Shown one piece after another: positions 51,265 through 62,878 of a DNA stretch of 64,000 nucleotides. How positions within the stretch are numbered: the first letter of the stretch is position 1; each line of letters begins with the position of its first letter. The position numbers and the translations under genes were made by a program. Source of the DNA: Paguma larvata (lineage: Eukaryota > Chordata > Mammalia > Carnivora > Viverridae); contig CM057834.1 in assembly GCA_030068075.1 (NCBI GenBank), positions 96,675,119-96,739,118 of the forward strand. Reading direction: 5' to 3'. The notes under the pieces are model-generated. The model did no database searches and was not told the origin of the DNA. It saw nothing but the letters and a program-made list of their open reading frames with translations.

Positions 51265-51440
51265 GGGTTCAAGTTCTGCCTCTGTGGCCTGGGAACTTTA
51301 GCAGGGTATTTCCCCCCCGGGGGACTCAATTTCCTTATCTGTGAAATGGAAATAATAAACAATTTCTACTTTATAGGGTCGTAGTGAAGATTTGTACACA
51401 AGAAGGTTTGTACAAATTGTTTTAGCTATTGCTGTTAGAA
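51265..51440 (+). mobile_element. MIR
   Basis: GTTCAAGTTCTGCCTCTGTG, ACTCAATTTCCTTATCTGTG and TATAGGGTCGTAGTGAAGAT follow the MIR consensus in order. Confidence 0.8.
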
Positions 51441-51584
51441 ATGCTGGTTATTAACAGTGGTGGATCTTATGAATACAATCTCTATGTATAACCCCAGAGT
51501 ACAGAGAGACAATGGCAATAATAATGATAAAATAACCGGTCTCTTTTCACAGAAACACAGCTAGTTCTAGAAAGGTCTATGAAC

Positions 51585-51872
51585 GGGGTGCCTGGGTGGC
51601 TCAGTCGGTTAAGCGGCCGACGTCGGCTCAGGTCATGATCTCGCGGTCTGTGAGTTCGAGCCCCGTGTCCGGCTCTATGCTGACAGCTCAGAGACTGGAG
51701 CCTGCTTTGGATTCTGTGTCTCCCTCTCTCTCTCTGCCCTTCTGCTGCTCATGCTCTGTCTGAATGTGTCAAAAATAAATAAACGTTAAAAAAAATTTAA
51801 AAAAAAGAAAAGCTTTAAAAAATAAGACAAATGAGGGAACAGATGGAAAAGCAAAATATTATAAAAAAAAAA
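51585..51872 (+). mobile_element. Carnivore SINE with candidate 3' transduction
   Basis: The target duplication AAAGGTCTATGAAC lies at 51571-51584 and 51873-51886. The SINE proper ends in an A-rich tail at about 51806. Next come some 55 bp of unrelated sequence (51807-51861) and a second poly-A before the right duplication, as expected if transcription read into flanking DNA at the source locus. Confidence 0.85.
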
Positions 51873-52049
51873 AAAGGTCTATGAACACGACAATGGTGGA
51901 TGGTGACCTTTCGGAAGGCGTTATCGAGATCGTTCCTGTAAGCACGGCCTGATCAGGTTCAGTAGGAGGAATTGTAGCTCCCACGGTAGAAGCTGGGTAG
52001 CTTTCTCCCCTAAGATAATTCCTTTAACTCTTAGTCCTGTGGGGTTCTA

Positions 52050-52550
52050 AGAACTGTGTCAGAACCAGGTCAGAGGCTGTTCCTTTGTTACCAACTCTCT
52101 TCCCTTACAGGGCGGCATTGTTTTCCAATTCTTCTCCGCCCCCTCCTGCTGGGAGCCCCGTCCCTGGGACTGCGGAGTCCCTCCTACCAGTCCTCAGGTC
52201 CCTTTCTGTACCCTGGATGTTCTGTACCCTGGATGTTCGGCCCTGTGACTCAGTTTGGCCACTGGCATGTGTGTGGCTGCGATACAAGCAAAGGCTTGAA
52301 ATGTACATTTGGGCCCGCCCTCCAGCATCTGGCACTCCTGTCACTGCCGCGGGAAGAACGTGTCCCAGCCAGCCTGCGGGTCCAAGAAGTGTGAACGAGT
52401 CCTAGACCCGGCCTGCAGCTTGGAGCCAAATCCCGTCAAGCACAGGCTGGACCGACGGACCTGCAGACACAGGAGCCATCACGTCGCTGCTGTTAAAAGC
52501 ACCGAGCTCTGGGGGCGTTTGTTACACAGCCAAAGCTAACAGAGAAACTT
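52050..52550 (+). mobile_element. MLT1-like LTR (ERVL-MaLR type)
   Basis: GGCTGCGATACAAGCAAAGG, GAGTCCTAGACCCGGCCTGC and the terminal CTGGGGGCGTTTGTTACACA follow the MaLR LTR consensus. A 16-bp tandem duplication (TCTGTACCCTGGATGT, 52205-52236) sits inside. Open frames here are not genes. Confidence 0.6.
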
Positions 52551-52608
52551 CCAGTCCCTTCTCTTTTGGGGTGCTGTAGATAAAGCTTTTTATAAAAATC
52601 CACAAATC

Positions 52609-52800
52609 GGAGCGCCTGGGTGTTTTGGTCGGTTAAGCATCTGACTTTGGCTCGGGTCGTGATCTTGCGGTTCGTGAGCTCGAGCCCCACATGGGGCTCT
52701 CTGCTGTCAGTGCAGAGCCCGCTTCAGGTCCTCTGCCCCCCCTTCCCCTCCCCCACTTGCGTGGACTCTCTCTCTCTCAAAATAAATGTTAAAAATCTAA
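52609..52800 (+). mobile_element. Carnivore SINE
   Basis: The head is GGAGCGCCTGGGTGTTTTGG; no clear duplication. Confidence 0.9.
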
Positions 52801-53160
52801 TCTTTAATTACTAGCTTAGTTTTCTATTTCAGTATGTGGGCAATGGGATAGACTAGCAGAGGTTTAGAAAAATAGTACTGTTTGGAACAGAAAAGCATGT
52901 AAACTTAAAATTCATTACATTAATTAACTATGTCTCTTTGCCTCTAATTGTTTATTGATTTAAGTATTATTAACCAAAAACAAGGTAAAATCCACTATCC
53001 TTTATATTGGAAAGAACACAATTTGGTTCAGAGGATCTACTCTTTTCACTCCTGAGTCTTCCCAAACATTTCCTACATGTATGTTTTTAGCATAATTGGG
53101 AGTGTTATCCAATGAAAACGTCATCTAGACATTATTGGTACATTTTGAAAAGACAGAATC
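52801..53160. other. Intergenic, AT-rich, no feature seen
   Basis: Nothing recognised. Confidence 0.4.
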
Positions 53161-53375
53161 AGGGGTGCCTGGGTGACTCAGTCAGTGAAGCGTCTGTCTT
53201 TGTCTCAGGTCGTGATCTCACAGTTTGTGGATTTAAGCCCCAAGTCAGGTTCTGAGCTGTCAGCTCAGGGGGCCTGCTTTGGATTCTGTGTCTCCCTCTC
53301 TCTCTACCCCTCCCCAGCTTGTACTCTGTCTTGCTCTCTCTCAAAATAAATAAATAAAAACATTAAAAAAAAAAA
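53161..53375 (+). mobile_element. Carnivore SINE
   Basis: The head is GGGGTGCCTGGGTGACTCAG. (AAAT)n plus poly-A tail. Confidence 0.9.
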
Positions 53376-53379
53376 GAAC

Positions 53380-53690
53380 TCTGTCTTTCTGTCTTTCCAC
53401 TTTGCACGTTGGCTATCATCCCCATGCACGTCATCTCATGGTTGCAAGATGGCTGCTACGGTTCCAAGTATCTCATGCAAGTTCCAAGCAGAAAGAAGGG
53501 GGAAGCTACTACTGACTCGGCCACTATTTTCTCAGGTAGCAAAAAAGCAAAAACGCTCAAGAAGCTTCCCTGAAGGCTCCCTCTTGTGTCTCATTGGCAA
53601 GAAAGAGAACACACGCCCACAACATGACTCGATGAAAGGGAGACTGGGAAATTAATTCTGTACTTAGTAGTATCTCTCCGTAACTGAGCT
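53380..53690 (+). mobile_element. Old interspersed repeat, family unresolved
   Basis: GCAAGATGGCTGCTACGGTTCC, CAAGTTCCAAGCAGAAAGAAG and TGTGTCTCATTGGCAAGAA resemble a common mammalian repeat consensus I cannot name surely. Confidence 0.45.
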
Positions 53691-55604
53691 TTTCAGTGGA
53701 GGAAACGGAACATCTAAAATGGTAGAGCAAGAAAAATTAGATTTTCATGGTTCATTATGTTGAAAATAAGGAGACCAAAAGTTAAAAACTGAGTTCCTAC
53801 TTCAAAGCAAAGTCATTATCAAGCATCTGATTACGGAATATTATACACGGAAACCATATGAGCTCGGCTCCTGCTGCTGAGAATCTGTAATCCGAGACAA
53901 TCTGGTAATAATCTCATTTGGGCCATCAAAGGGGAGGGCAGAATGTTAAGTTATTAAATAACACGTGATGACTTTTAGAAGTGGAAACTCTTTTGAAAAT
54001 GCAAAGTGCCGGAATCGGTAGTTAAGTCTTCACTGCATGTTCCGACGAGTAAAATCAGAGATGGCCGGTGATGTGTGTCCTCAGCCACATCTGCCGCTCT
54101 ACAGAAACGGCGTAAGCTTTGATTACGAAATACGGGCGGTGATTTGTGTTCATGGCCGGGGGAATTTGTACGCTTACTCTGCAGTCACACCTAGAAATAA
54201 CGTGAGACAGAACGATGATTCGAAATTTATTCTTAGGCAGAGAAAGAAAGGATAGAAAAGAAATAGAACAGAAAATGGGGGGGGGGAGATGCAAAGACCA
54301 TTCTTTTTGCTGCCTAGATTAAAAGAATTTGCTTTTCGATTTTATTTTCTTCTTTGTCGGTCCAGTAAAGCAATATCGTGTACGACTTTTGGCTTTTTAC
54401 AAAAAATTCTAAGCTTCTGGGTGAACTTACCACGTTTCCTCTCTACCAACAGACATTCTCCAGGACTCCTTCTCTCGGTCCCCACGGGATCCTGTACTTG
54501 GCACTGGTTTTGATTTTGTGAAGACCTGAATCGTTCTGTCAGCTGTCACGAAATATCTCCGCTAAGGCTGTGGCCCAGGGCAGATGGAGGAATTCACTCG
54601 AAGGAGGAAAGGGCGGTCCGAGCAGCCTTATTCTCAGGCAGACAGCCGTGGGTGTGATCTCAGCGAGAAACACGGACGGACGGGGGACATTAACTCCTTC
54701 CCCTGGGCCACAGCTCAGCCATCTCGGAGGCTCTGGGCTCTGGTTTCAGCCCGGCGACTGTGCGGTCCTGTTTCCTCCCCATCTGAGCCCAGTTATCTGA
54801 AGCAGATGCTTGTTGGAGGCGGCCCGCAATCGCGACCTTACTTCGGCCCCTTGTCACTTCCCACTAACTCAGGGTCAGCGCCAACGACTTATTTCTGTTC
54901 AGGAGCAACTTGGTTTGCTGTCCCAACTTTTCTCCTAAATAACCGCAGCCTGTACAGGGCTTCATAGGGGAGAGGTCTAGGTTCCGGAGGAAAATCTCTC
55001 CCGAAACCTAATCAAAAGTACAGCCATTTCGCATCTGCCTTCTTTTCTTCTTTCCCTTTTGTTCCGTCTATGCGGTCTTTCCCCTCTTTCTCTATACAAA
55101 TTTATAGCAGAGACCTGCCATTCCAGTAATTTAAAAGCTATTTTACTCCAGTATTAAAGTCGTCCTGTAGAACCGAGCTGGTAGTCCATTTCATGAAAAT
55201 TTATTTCCGTGCATATGAACCAACAATTTCAAAGACGCCAATGCATATAAAATTAATAAACCTGAGCGCGGCCCGAGAGCACGGCCGTGGCGAAATCTAC
55301 AAATTGAAATCACTGTTGCAGCCCGAATATATTCGCATTTTAAAACTACTGGGCTCTCTTAACCGGATACATGTTTGCCCTGCAGTGAGCAGTCTTGGTG
55401 TGGGGCTCGGGGGCACTGTTCGGACGTGAGGACACGAGGGTTAAGACAACAGAAGGTCTAGAGCTGGGGCCGTGGAAAAGCTGGGAGGAACTTCGAGGTG
55501 AAAGACCAGGGCGGACGAGATGGGGAGTAACCCAGGACAGCTCAGGCTCTCGCGTCGAAGAAAAGAGGCGGGGGGGACCAGCAGCTAGAGTGTGCCCGAT
55601 ACCT
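53691..55604. other. Intergenic, repeat-poor; parts look constrained
   Basis: No gene supported. The 72-codon plus-strand frame at 54037-54255 and the 127-codon frame at 54584-54967 have no known domain. 55130-55340 is discussed in findings. Confidence 0.4.
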
Positions 55605-55715
55605 GCCAAGGTTTACGAATCACTTTGCATCCATAGATTCACTTACTCATAGGGTTTCCCACATGAGGGAGATAGGCTCCCCCTTTTACAGATGGGGAAA
55701 GTTCTTTGAAAACGC
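55605..55715 (-). mobile_element. MIR fragment
   Basis: CCATAGATTCACTTACTCATAG and CCCTTTTACAGATGGGGAAAG match the reverse MIR consensus. Confidence 0.55.
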
Positions 55716-56640
55716 CTTGGTTAACCGTCTTCAGTTCCTAAGCCACCGGGTGGAGCGGGTGCTATTTATCTGATTGTCCACGATTCCATTGCTGTGCATT
55801 GTGCCGAACATCCAGAAGGCACTCGTTTGATACTTAATACACGGCCCTCCCTTGACTCTCTTCCTGATGAGGCTTGCCCCTCGGGAGCAGATCTTGCTAG
55901 ACTTTATGAAGACCTTAACCAGCAAGACTATCATTCAGAATAGAAGGGAGTGGGGGGAGGACCTTAACTAATTAGGGGTGCTCTCTGTTTCCTTTAAGGC
56001 GAGGGATCATCTGTAAGCCTCCAGTGCCCCGATACAAATCAGGACCAGATGCTCTGGCCACATCCGTGTCTCAGTCCGGGTAAACATATCTGCGAGGCGC
56101 TCCTGGGGTCAGGTTCCCTGTTCCACAGGCCAAGCCCTCGAGCTGGTATCTCCACTCTTCATCAGGTTTCTCCAAGCAAGGTGAGCACGTGACCGCCAGT
56201 ATCTTTCCTCCATCCGACTGGCAGCCGAGCCCACCGCGTCGCTTAACAATAATATCGTGTCCTGTGTCCCCAAAACATCTGATAAGATCATTCGGAACAA
56301 ATACAGATCCCCCAAGGGATTATGGTCCTATTAATTCTGATTTTACGTCTCCGTTAGTCATATTAATTCCTCCTGGGCTGAGATTTATACCTACTTCACA
56401 ATCCCGATAGCAGCCGCTAGAGAATCTTTTCACTTTCTGTTCTGATTTATTCCGCTATATTTCTTTGCATCTAGAAAAAAACCAAAAAGACTGTTTCTCA
56501 AAACATTTGAGAGGTTGAGGTGATAATATAGAAACTGGCTGTGTGATCACCGATTTCTTGGAAACCCTGTTGAGGTTTGTCGCTTCCTACCCACCACTGA
56601 CACGGTTCATAACCACACCCCTTCTCAGTCCTTAAGGTGT
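55716..56640. other. Intergenic, no feature seen
   Basis: Unique-looking. Confidence 0.4.
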
Positions 56641-57010
56641 AAGGTAGCATGTATTAAACTTCTTTTTTATTTTTAATTCGAAAAAATTTGAGACAGAAAA
56701 AAATTGAAAAAATAATGCAAATAATTTTTTTTAAGTTTATTTCTTTATTTTGAGAGAGACAGAGACAGCACGAGTAGGGGAGGGGCAGAGACGGAGGGAG
56801 ACGGAGAATCCCAAGCAGGCTCCGCACCGCCAGCACGGAATCCAATGCGGGGCTCAAACCTATGAAACCACGAGATCATGACCTGAGCCGAAACCAAGGG
56901 TCGGTGGCTCAACCAACTGAGCCACCCAGGGGTCCAGCAAAGAATTTTTATACATTCTTCACTGAGATTCCCCAAATGTTAACATTTTCCATTCATTCTC
57001 TCTCTCGGTA
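56640..57010. mobile_element. Old L1 3' UTR fragment split by a SINE (tentative)
   Basis: The flanks (ACAGAAAAAAATTGAAAAAAT and CCCCAAATGTTAACATTTTCC) join into a known old-L1 tract once the SINE is removed. Confidence 0.45.
56732..56938 (-). mobile_element. Carnivore SINE
   Basis: Duplication GCAAA(T/G)AATTTTT at about 56718-56730 and 56937-56949. Confidence 0.9.
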
Positions 57011-57654
57011 TGTATGCCTATACACGCAGAGGGTGCTCGGTTAAAGCATGTTGAGTTACTTGATATCTTGAGGGCATTGGATTATATAATCTCTAATTTT
57101 CCTTCTCTAAGGGATCTAAGATCTCATCGCTTGTATATAAGGTAAAATCTTTTATAACGTTTGTAATATGTATTCACACACGACATCAAAACACTAACAA
57201 CTAGTCGATTTGGCCAAATGATAAGCTGATAGTTCAGACGCAAATACTTGGCATTTCCCCAAACATCATATCGGATGCCAAGTCGTACAAGAATTGTCTT
57301 GTAAATAGGACATGACTGAGAGTGGAGTATCCCTGCCCGAGAAATGAAAAATAAGAGGAAGCCGAAGACCTTAAAAGGTGGTTGGAAAAAAATCAGCTGG
57401 GATGGATGAAAGTCCCGCCTTCCCACGTGGGACTCCGTGCAGCTTAGAGGCAATATCGATGCCTGTACTCGTGGGTCCCACAAGCGCCACACGCTGAGCT
57501 GGCCTGCCCGGAAGTCCCCAAGACTGTGAGTTTCCCTGTGTTCTCTGTCCTACTTGGCGACACTGTCGCCAATTCTGGGAGTTGAGATTTCTCCTCAAAA
57601 GCTTACTTCATTGCCAGTTTCTTTTCTTTTTATGTTTTACTTTGTTTTGTATTT
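57011..57654. other. Intergenic, no feature seen
   Basis: The 122-codon minus-strand frame at 57124-57492 is unrecognised. Confidence 0.4.
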
Positions 57655-57826
57655 ATGTTTTTGCTTTATGTTTTATTTATTTAGACAGAGTGTAAACAGG
57701 GGAGAGGCAGAGAGATGGAGACAGACTCTGTCAGCACGGAGCCCAACACGGGGCTCGAACTCACAAGCAGTGAGATCATGACCTGAGCTGAAGTCGGACG
57801 CTTAACCGACTGAGCCACCCAGGAGA
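57655..57826 (-). mobile_element. Carnivore SINE, shortened
   Basis: About 40 bp of the CT/ACAGAATC middle is missing. It ends GACTGAGCCACCCAGG. Confidence 0.85.
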
Positions 57827-58224
57827 CTGGGCATTTCTGTGGATGTGGTTGTTTCTGTCCCATCGTATCCCAGCAAGAGTAGAGCTAGGCTGGTATGAAG
57901 GGACTGGGAGATGGGGCTCTAAATGCCACCGCTGGGATAACTCCTCAGACTAGGAGGGACCACCAGGTCCCCTGGTGGCTCGTCAGGGGCTCTGTCACAG
58001 GCTCTGCCTGTATTCATCTCCGGATCGCGAAATAATCTCTCCCTCTTTCTTTGCATTAAAGGCGAGCATCCAGCAGAGGTGTGTGGCCTAATCACTGTTT
58101 TCAAACACGCCGCCTCAGGTCAAGCCGAAACTACAAAGGACTTGTAACAGAGATGCGAGAAGAGAGAAGGTTTAGAATTCTAGAGACGAAACAGGCAGAC
58201 GTCGGGCCCTAAGCGTGGGAAGTG
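57827..58224. other. Intergenic, no feature seen
   Basis: Nothing recognised. Confidence 0.4.
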
Positions 58225-58425
58225 AGCACGAGATGCAGGAAGAGGCAAATTCACCCTGGTCGAGGCCCCACTGTGTGCCAGGCGCTGCACATACACAGTA
58301 GTATTTTCGCGAGGCAGCCCTCGTTGGCCCCACTTCCTGGATGAGAAAGCAAGTCTCAGAGAGGTGAACTCGGGTAAGTGACTTGCCCAGGTCGCACAGC
58401 TAATGAGGATGGGGTCAAGACACTG
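58225..58425 (-). mobile_element. MIR, well preserved
   Basis: CCCCACTGTGTGCCAGGCGC, GATGAGAAAGCAAGTCTCAG and TGACTTGCCCAGGTCGCACA follow the reverse consensus. Confidence 0.85.
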
Positions 58426-58527
58426 CCCATGAACATAAACCTTTTTTTTTTTCCTGTTTAAGCAGCATAACCTAGTCTTCAAATGAAATCTTGAACAAAA
58501 GCCCAGTACATAAAACGGATCTCCTTT

Positions 58528-58636
58528 CACGGAGGGCCTGGTTGGTTCAGCCGGAAGAGCGTACGACTCTTGATCTCGGGGGCATGAGTTTGAGCCCCAC
58601 GTTGGGCGCCGAGATTACTTAAATAAATAAATACAC
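58528..58636 (+). mobile_element. Short-type carnivore SINE
   Basis: The head is GAGGGCCTGGTTGGTTCAG and it ends GCCGAGATTACTTAAATAAA. A later SINE landed in its tail. Confidence 0.88.
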
Positions 58637-58850
58637 TTTTTTTTAAGTTTATTTATTTTATTTTGAGAGAGACAGAGACAGCGCAAGTTGGGGAGGGGCG
58701 GAGAGAGAGGGAGAGAGAGAACCCCAGGCAGACTCTGCACCATCAGCACAGAGCCCGATGGGGGGACTCGAACACATGAACTGTGAGATCATGACCAGAG
58801 CCGAAACCAGGAGTCCAATGCTTAACCGACTGAGCTACCCAAGTGCCCCT
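58637..58850 (-). mobile_element. Carnivore SINE nested in the tail of the previous one
   Basis: Duplication AAATACAC at 58629-58636 and 58851-58858. Confidence 0.9.
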
Positions 58851-58852
58851 AA

Positions 58853-58887
58853 ATACACACACCCACACACACACACACACACACACA
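58853..58887 (+). repeat. (AC)n microsatellite
   Basis: It follows the duplicated AAATACAC and probably grew from it. Confidence 0.9.
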
Positions 58888-59310
58888 GATCTGTTCCGGT
58901 TAGAAAAAGATAAAGGGAAAGGCAAAACTATGGAGACAGTAAGATAATCAGTGGTTGCGGGGGTGAGAGGGAGGGAGGGAGGGAGGGACGAAGAGGGGGA
59001 GCACAGAGAATTTTCAGGGTAGAGAAACGGCTCTGTCCCACAATAAGATGGCAGACACATGTAATCGTACATCTGTCCAAACCCATGGATATGAAACACC
59101 GAGAGGGAACCCTAATGTCCCCCATGGACTCCGAGTGGTGTCGATGTGGGTTCATTACATGTAAGAAACGTCCCACTCTGGAGGAGGTGTTGATGGGGGA
59201 GGTTGGGCGTGTGGGGGGCAGAGAGATGGGGGGGAATCTCTGTACCTTCCTCTCAATTTTGCTGACTCTAAAACTGCTCTAAAAATAAACTCCAGGGAAA
59301 TTTTCTTTTA

Positions 59311-59533
59311 TTATTTTTTAAAATTTTTAATATTTGTTTAGTTTGGAGCGAGAGAGAGACAGAGTGTGAGTAGGGAAGAGGCAGAGAGAGAGGGAGATAC
59401 AGAATCCGAAGCAGGCTCCAGGCTCTGAGCTGTCAGCACAGAGCCCGACGCGGGGCTCAAATCCACGAACCGTGAGATCATGACCTGAGCTGAAGTCAGG
59501 CACTTAACCAATTAAGCCACCCAGGCACTCCGT
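59311..59533 (-). mobile_element. Carnivore SINE
   Basis: Duplication AAATTTTCTTTTA at 59298-59310 and 59534-59546. Confidence 0.95.
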
Positions 59534-59546
59534 AAATTTTCTTTTA

Positions 59547-60280
59547 AAAATGATGAGGGGGTCTCTGGTCTCTTCCCCCAACCCCATCTCGCTCTTCCCT
59601 TTGGAGGTCCCTGATGCCGCCAAGGGTCTTTCAAGGCATGGGCATATGAAAGCCACCGTCCCCACCATGAAAGGACAACCCCTTCTGTGAAGAACCCAAC
59701 GCAGTCTTCCGCAGGACGTGTTACATGTAGTGCGACTGTTTCTTCCAACCACTCTTGTTTCCATTCCTGGGACTCCTCCCTCAAATGGATAGCAGGGATC
59801 TCTCTCCCAGAGGACGATCCTTCCAGGCGATAGCCCCACCTGACACCTCTCAGGTCAAAAGGAGCTCGCATAACTAGAATGCGTCTGCCCCAGTGCTCAG
59901 GCCTCCGGGGTCTCCTCCAGCCCAGACAGCATCTCAGGCTGGCCACCCTGTGGGAAGAGAAAGAGTGTCTGGAGACAGACGTGGCCAGGACGGCTCTGAG
60001 GCCCAGAGCTGCTACACCTTCTATCGCTCAGAAAAGCGAATGAAAGAGAAAGTTAAGAGAGGTTTCCTGGCTCCGTCTCCCTAGATGGCGGGCATTTTTT
60101 TTTTTTTAATGTCTAAAACTCCTATTTATTTCCTTGTCTCAGAGGCCAACACAGCATGGACCACCCAAAGGCATTTAACAAAGGCATACTGAATAAAGAA
60201 TTGTGAGGCCTTTAGGGGATTCTCTCCTCATCAGCTAGAGACTCACTGAACATGGTATAACCTTTGCAATAAATGATTCA
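59547..60280. other. Intergenic, no gene supported
   Basis: Overlapping minus-strand frames of 111 and 144 codons (59504-59946) start inside SINE sequence and lack domains. Confidence 0.4.
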
Positions 60281-60291
60281 AAAGCAAGGAG

Positions 60292-60478
60292 GGGTGCCTA
60301 AGTTATGCATCTGACTCTGGATTTCAGCTCAGGTCATGATCTCATGGTTCGTGAGTTCAAGCCCCAAGTCGGGCTCTGTGCTGACAGCTTGGAGCCTGCT
60401 GCGAATTCTGTCTCTCAAATATAAATAAATAAATAGATAAATAGATAGATAGATAGATAGTTTTTTTTTTTTTTTTTT
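60292..60478 (+). mobile_element. Carnivore SINE, head truncated, with unusual tail
   Basis: The tail passes from (AAAT)n through (GATA)n (60433-60460) to about 19 T before the duplication A(A/G)GCAAGGAG (60282-60291 and 60480-60490). Confidence 0.85.
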
Positions 60479-60490
60479 TAAGGCAAGGAG

Positions 60491-61107
60491 AGAGGAAATG
60501 TCTCCTCCAGCCACCTAAGTTGTGATCCAGGAGCGAGAAAGTTCCTGGTGGGGGAAAATTGATCGAAAGAGGAGCTCTTCCTGAATCTAGAACCCTTAAG
60601 GACTTCATTAGCCCTTCTGGTTCCCAAGGTGGATTTGCTCTCCTGATGAATAATGTTTTCTCTAACCTAATCTTGTTACGCAACACGACCGGCGGGAGAC
60701 AATGGCTCAGACCATCTCAAGAGACTGTCCCTCGATTGCAGAGTTCGGCTTTGAGTTGACTTATATCCCCTCGATGTGCGTGACTAACAGGACACGGCAG
60801 CAGAGATGCCATTCCAGTTCCTGACCAAAGCCTCCCTGGCCCAGGAGTTCCTCCTTCCTGCCTCTTTGGAACGGAAGACAGTTTTCTGCCCTGCTGCGAG
60901 AAATCCGCGTTCCACGGAGACACCACGTGTGGGGGCTCCAGGCCATGGCCCCGCCTGAGACGCCAGGCAAACACGAGCTGTGGTCATGGGGGGTGCGCCA
61001 TCTTGGACATCCAACCCCGCTGGGCCTGCGGCGGACTCCAGCGCCAGCCACCATCTGAGACTCAGGAGAGAGAAGGACCCGACAGAGCCCAGCAAGCCTA
61101 CAGAACC
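60491..61107. other. Intergenic, no gene supported
   Basis: Overlapping minus-strand frames of 85-103 codons (60717-61095) have no family match I can see. Confidence 0.4.
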
Positions 61108-61840
61108 TTGAGAGGTATGTCCGTTTCCCAGGGCTGCCTCACCACAGTCCTACACACCGCGTGCCTTCAAACAACAGAAATTCATTCTCTCACCATTCTA
61201 GAGGCTAGAACTCTGACATCAAGGTGTCAGCAGGGCTGTGCCCCCTCTGGAACCTCTAAAGGAGGGTCCTTCCTTGCCTCTTCCAGCTTCTGGTAGTTTC
61301 GGGTGTTCCTTGGCTTAATGGCAGCATAATTCCAATCTCTGCCTCCAATGTGACACGTCCTTCTTCACTGTTGTCTCTGTCCAATGTCCCTCCTCTTGCG
61401 CAGACACCAGTTAGACTGAGTTTGGACCCTCCCCAGTAACCTCGTCTTAACTTCATGACATCGGCGAAGATCTTATTTTCAAATAAGGTCAAGTGAGGGT
61501 TAGAACTGCAACATACTGGGGCGCCTGGGTGGCTCAGGCAGTTAAGCGGCCGACTGCGGCTCAGGGCATGATCTCGCAGTCCGTGAGTTTCGAGCCCCAC
61601 ACAGGGCTCTGTGCTGACAGCTCAGAGCCTGGAGCCTGCTTCGGCTTCTGTGTCTCCCTCTCTCTCTCTGCCCCTCCCCCGCTTGTCCTCTGTCTCTCTC
61701 TGTCTCTCAAAAATAAACATAAATAAATAAATAAATAAACATTAATAAATAAATAAATAAACATTAAAAATTTAAAAAAAAGAACTGTGACATGTTTTTT
61801 TTTTCTTTGAAGTGGGGACACAATTTAACCCACACCCCTT
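61108..61840 (+). mobile_element. Old interspersed repeat, split by a SINE; family unresolved
   Basis: CAAACAACAGAAATTCATTC, CCATTCTAGAGGCTAGAACTC, TATTTTCAAATAAGGTCAAG and GGGGACACAATTTAACCCAC follow a familiar mammalian repeat consensus; I cannot assign the family. Confidence 0.5.
61515..61780 (+). mobile_element. Carnivore SINE with expanded (AAAT)n tail
   Basis: Duplication AGAACTG(C/T)(A/G)ACAT at 61502-61514 and 61781-61793. The tail repeats the AATAAACATT motif twice. Confidence 0.94.
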
Positions 61841-62043
61841 GTACACAAGAGACATAAGCTGACTAAGGGAAGTCAGCTTATGATTTAAAAAGTGGACATG
61901 CCATCATTGAAATGTAATTGGAAGTTTGCTTGATTTGCTTTTCGTATAGATGTAAATTGGGCTTTGCTCCATCTTTCTTAAGATGTATTCCCCATTAATC
62001 TCTATGTACTTTTACAAAAGCCAAGGGCTTTATTCTAAGCCTA

Positions 62044-62257
62044 TTCTTTTTTTTTTTTAAATGTTTATGTACTTTTGACAGAGAGACAGAGTGTGAGCAG
62101 GGGAGGGGCAGAGAGAGAGGGAGACACAGAATCCAAAGCAGGCTCCAGGCTCTGAGCTGTCAGCACAGAGCCCGACACAGGGCTCGAACTCATGAACTGT
62201 GAGATCATGACCTGAGCCAAAGTTGGTGCTTAACCGACTGAGCCACCCAGGTGCCCC
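62044..62257 (-). mobile_element. Carnivore SINE
   Basis: Perfect duplication TATTCTAAGCCTA at 62031-62043 and 62258-62270. Confidence 0.95.
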
Positions 62258-62284
62258 TATTCTAAGCCTAGTCTATGTCAATAT

Positions 62285-62400
62285 CAAAGACTGACAGTCA
62301 GAAGAGTTGTATCTGTCCCTGACAAGCTGTGTGATCTCAGGCAAATGGACCAGCCTCTCTGGGCATGAATCGCATTCATTCAACAACCATACATTAGAAT
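62285..62400 (+). mobile_element. MIR fragment
   Basis: CTGACAAGCTGTGTGATCTCAG followed by CCAGCCTCTCTGGGC matches the MIR core. Confidence 0.6.
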
Positions 62401-62861
62401 TCTACAGTATGTTGCCGGCGGTAGCGGATCAAGTGTTCACGGAGCCCAGCGTCTCATTTCACAGACCAGGAAGTTGAACCGCGTGAGGCTAAAGGAACTT
62501 CTAGTCATAAGCCAGCTATACTCTGAGAGCATTCATCTGTTAAATGAGGGGCTCGGGACAAATTTTCTCCGAGGCTTTTTCCCGTCATTAAACGGATTCT
62601 GATTCTCAAATCATGAATCTGTATTTTACCCATTTTCAATTAAGAAGAAATACTACGTTCAATTCAGCGGATGCATCTCTGAGACTCAGAAGTTGTAACT
62701 GCCAAATTATGTCGCCGCAATTTCCTTGACTTTGATGCTTATGAATTATGAGGCCGGTGACTAGAAAGTTTCATTAAACCATCAAAAGCTGAAGTGATTT
62801 TTTTTTTTTTGGTACTTTCAGTTTGCATGACTTTGAGGTTGCTGTTTTCACTAATCCTAAT
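62401..62861. other. Intergenic, repeat-free
   Basis: No gene seen; possibly constrained non-coding DNA (62480-62800). Confidence 0.4.
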
Positions 62862-62878
62862 AATGTCTCCCTATTCTT

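Noticed and set aside
52056..52405. Overlapping plus-strand frames of 106-112 codons
   Set aside because: They lie inside an MLT1-like LTR.
54037..54255. 72-codon frame with ATG
   Set aside because: No recognisable domain or splice context. Left as intergenic, though a conservation test would be easy.
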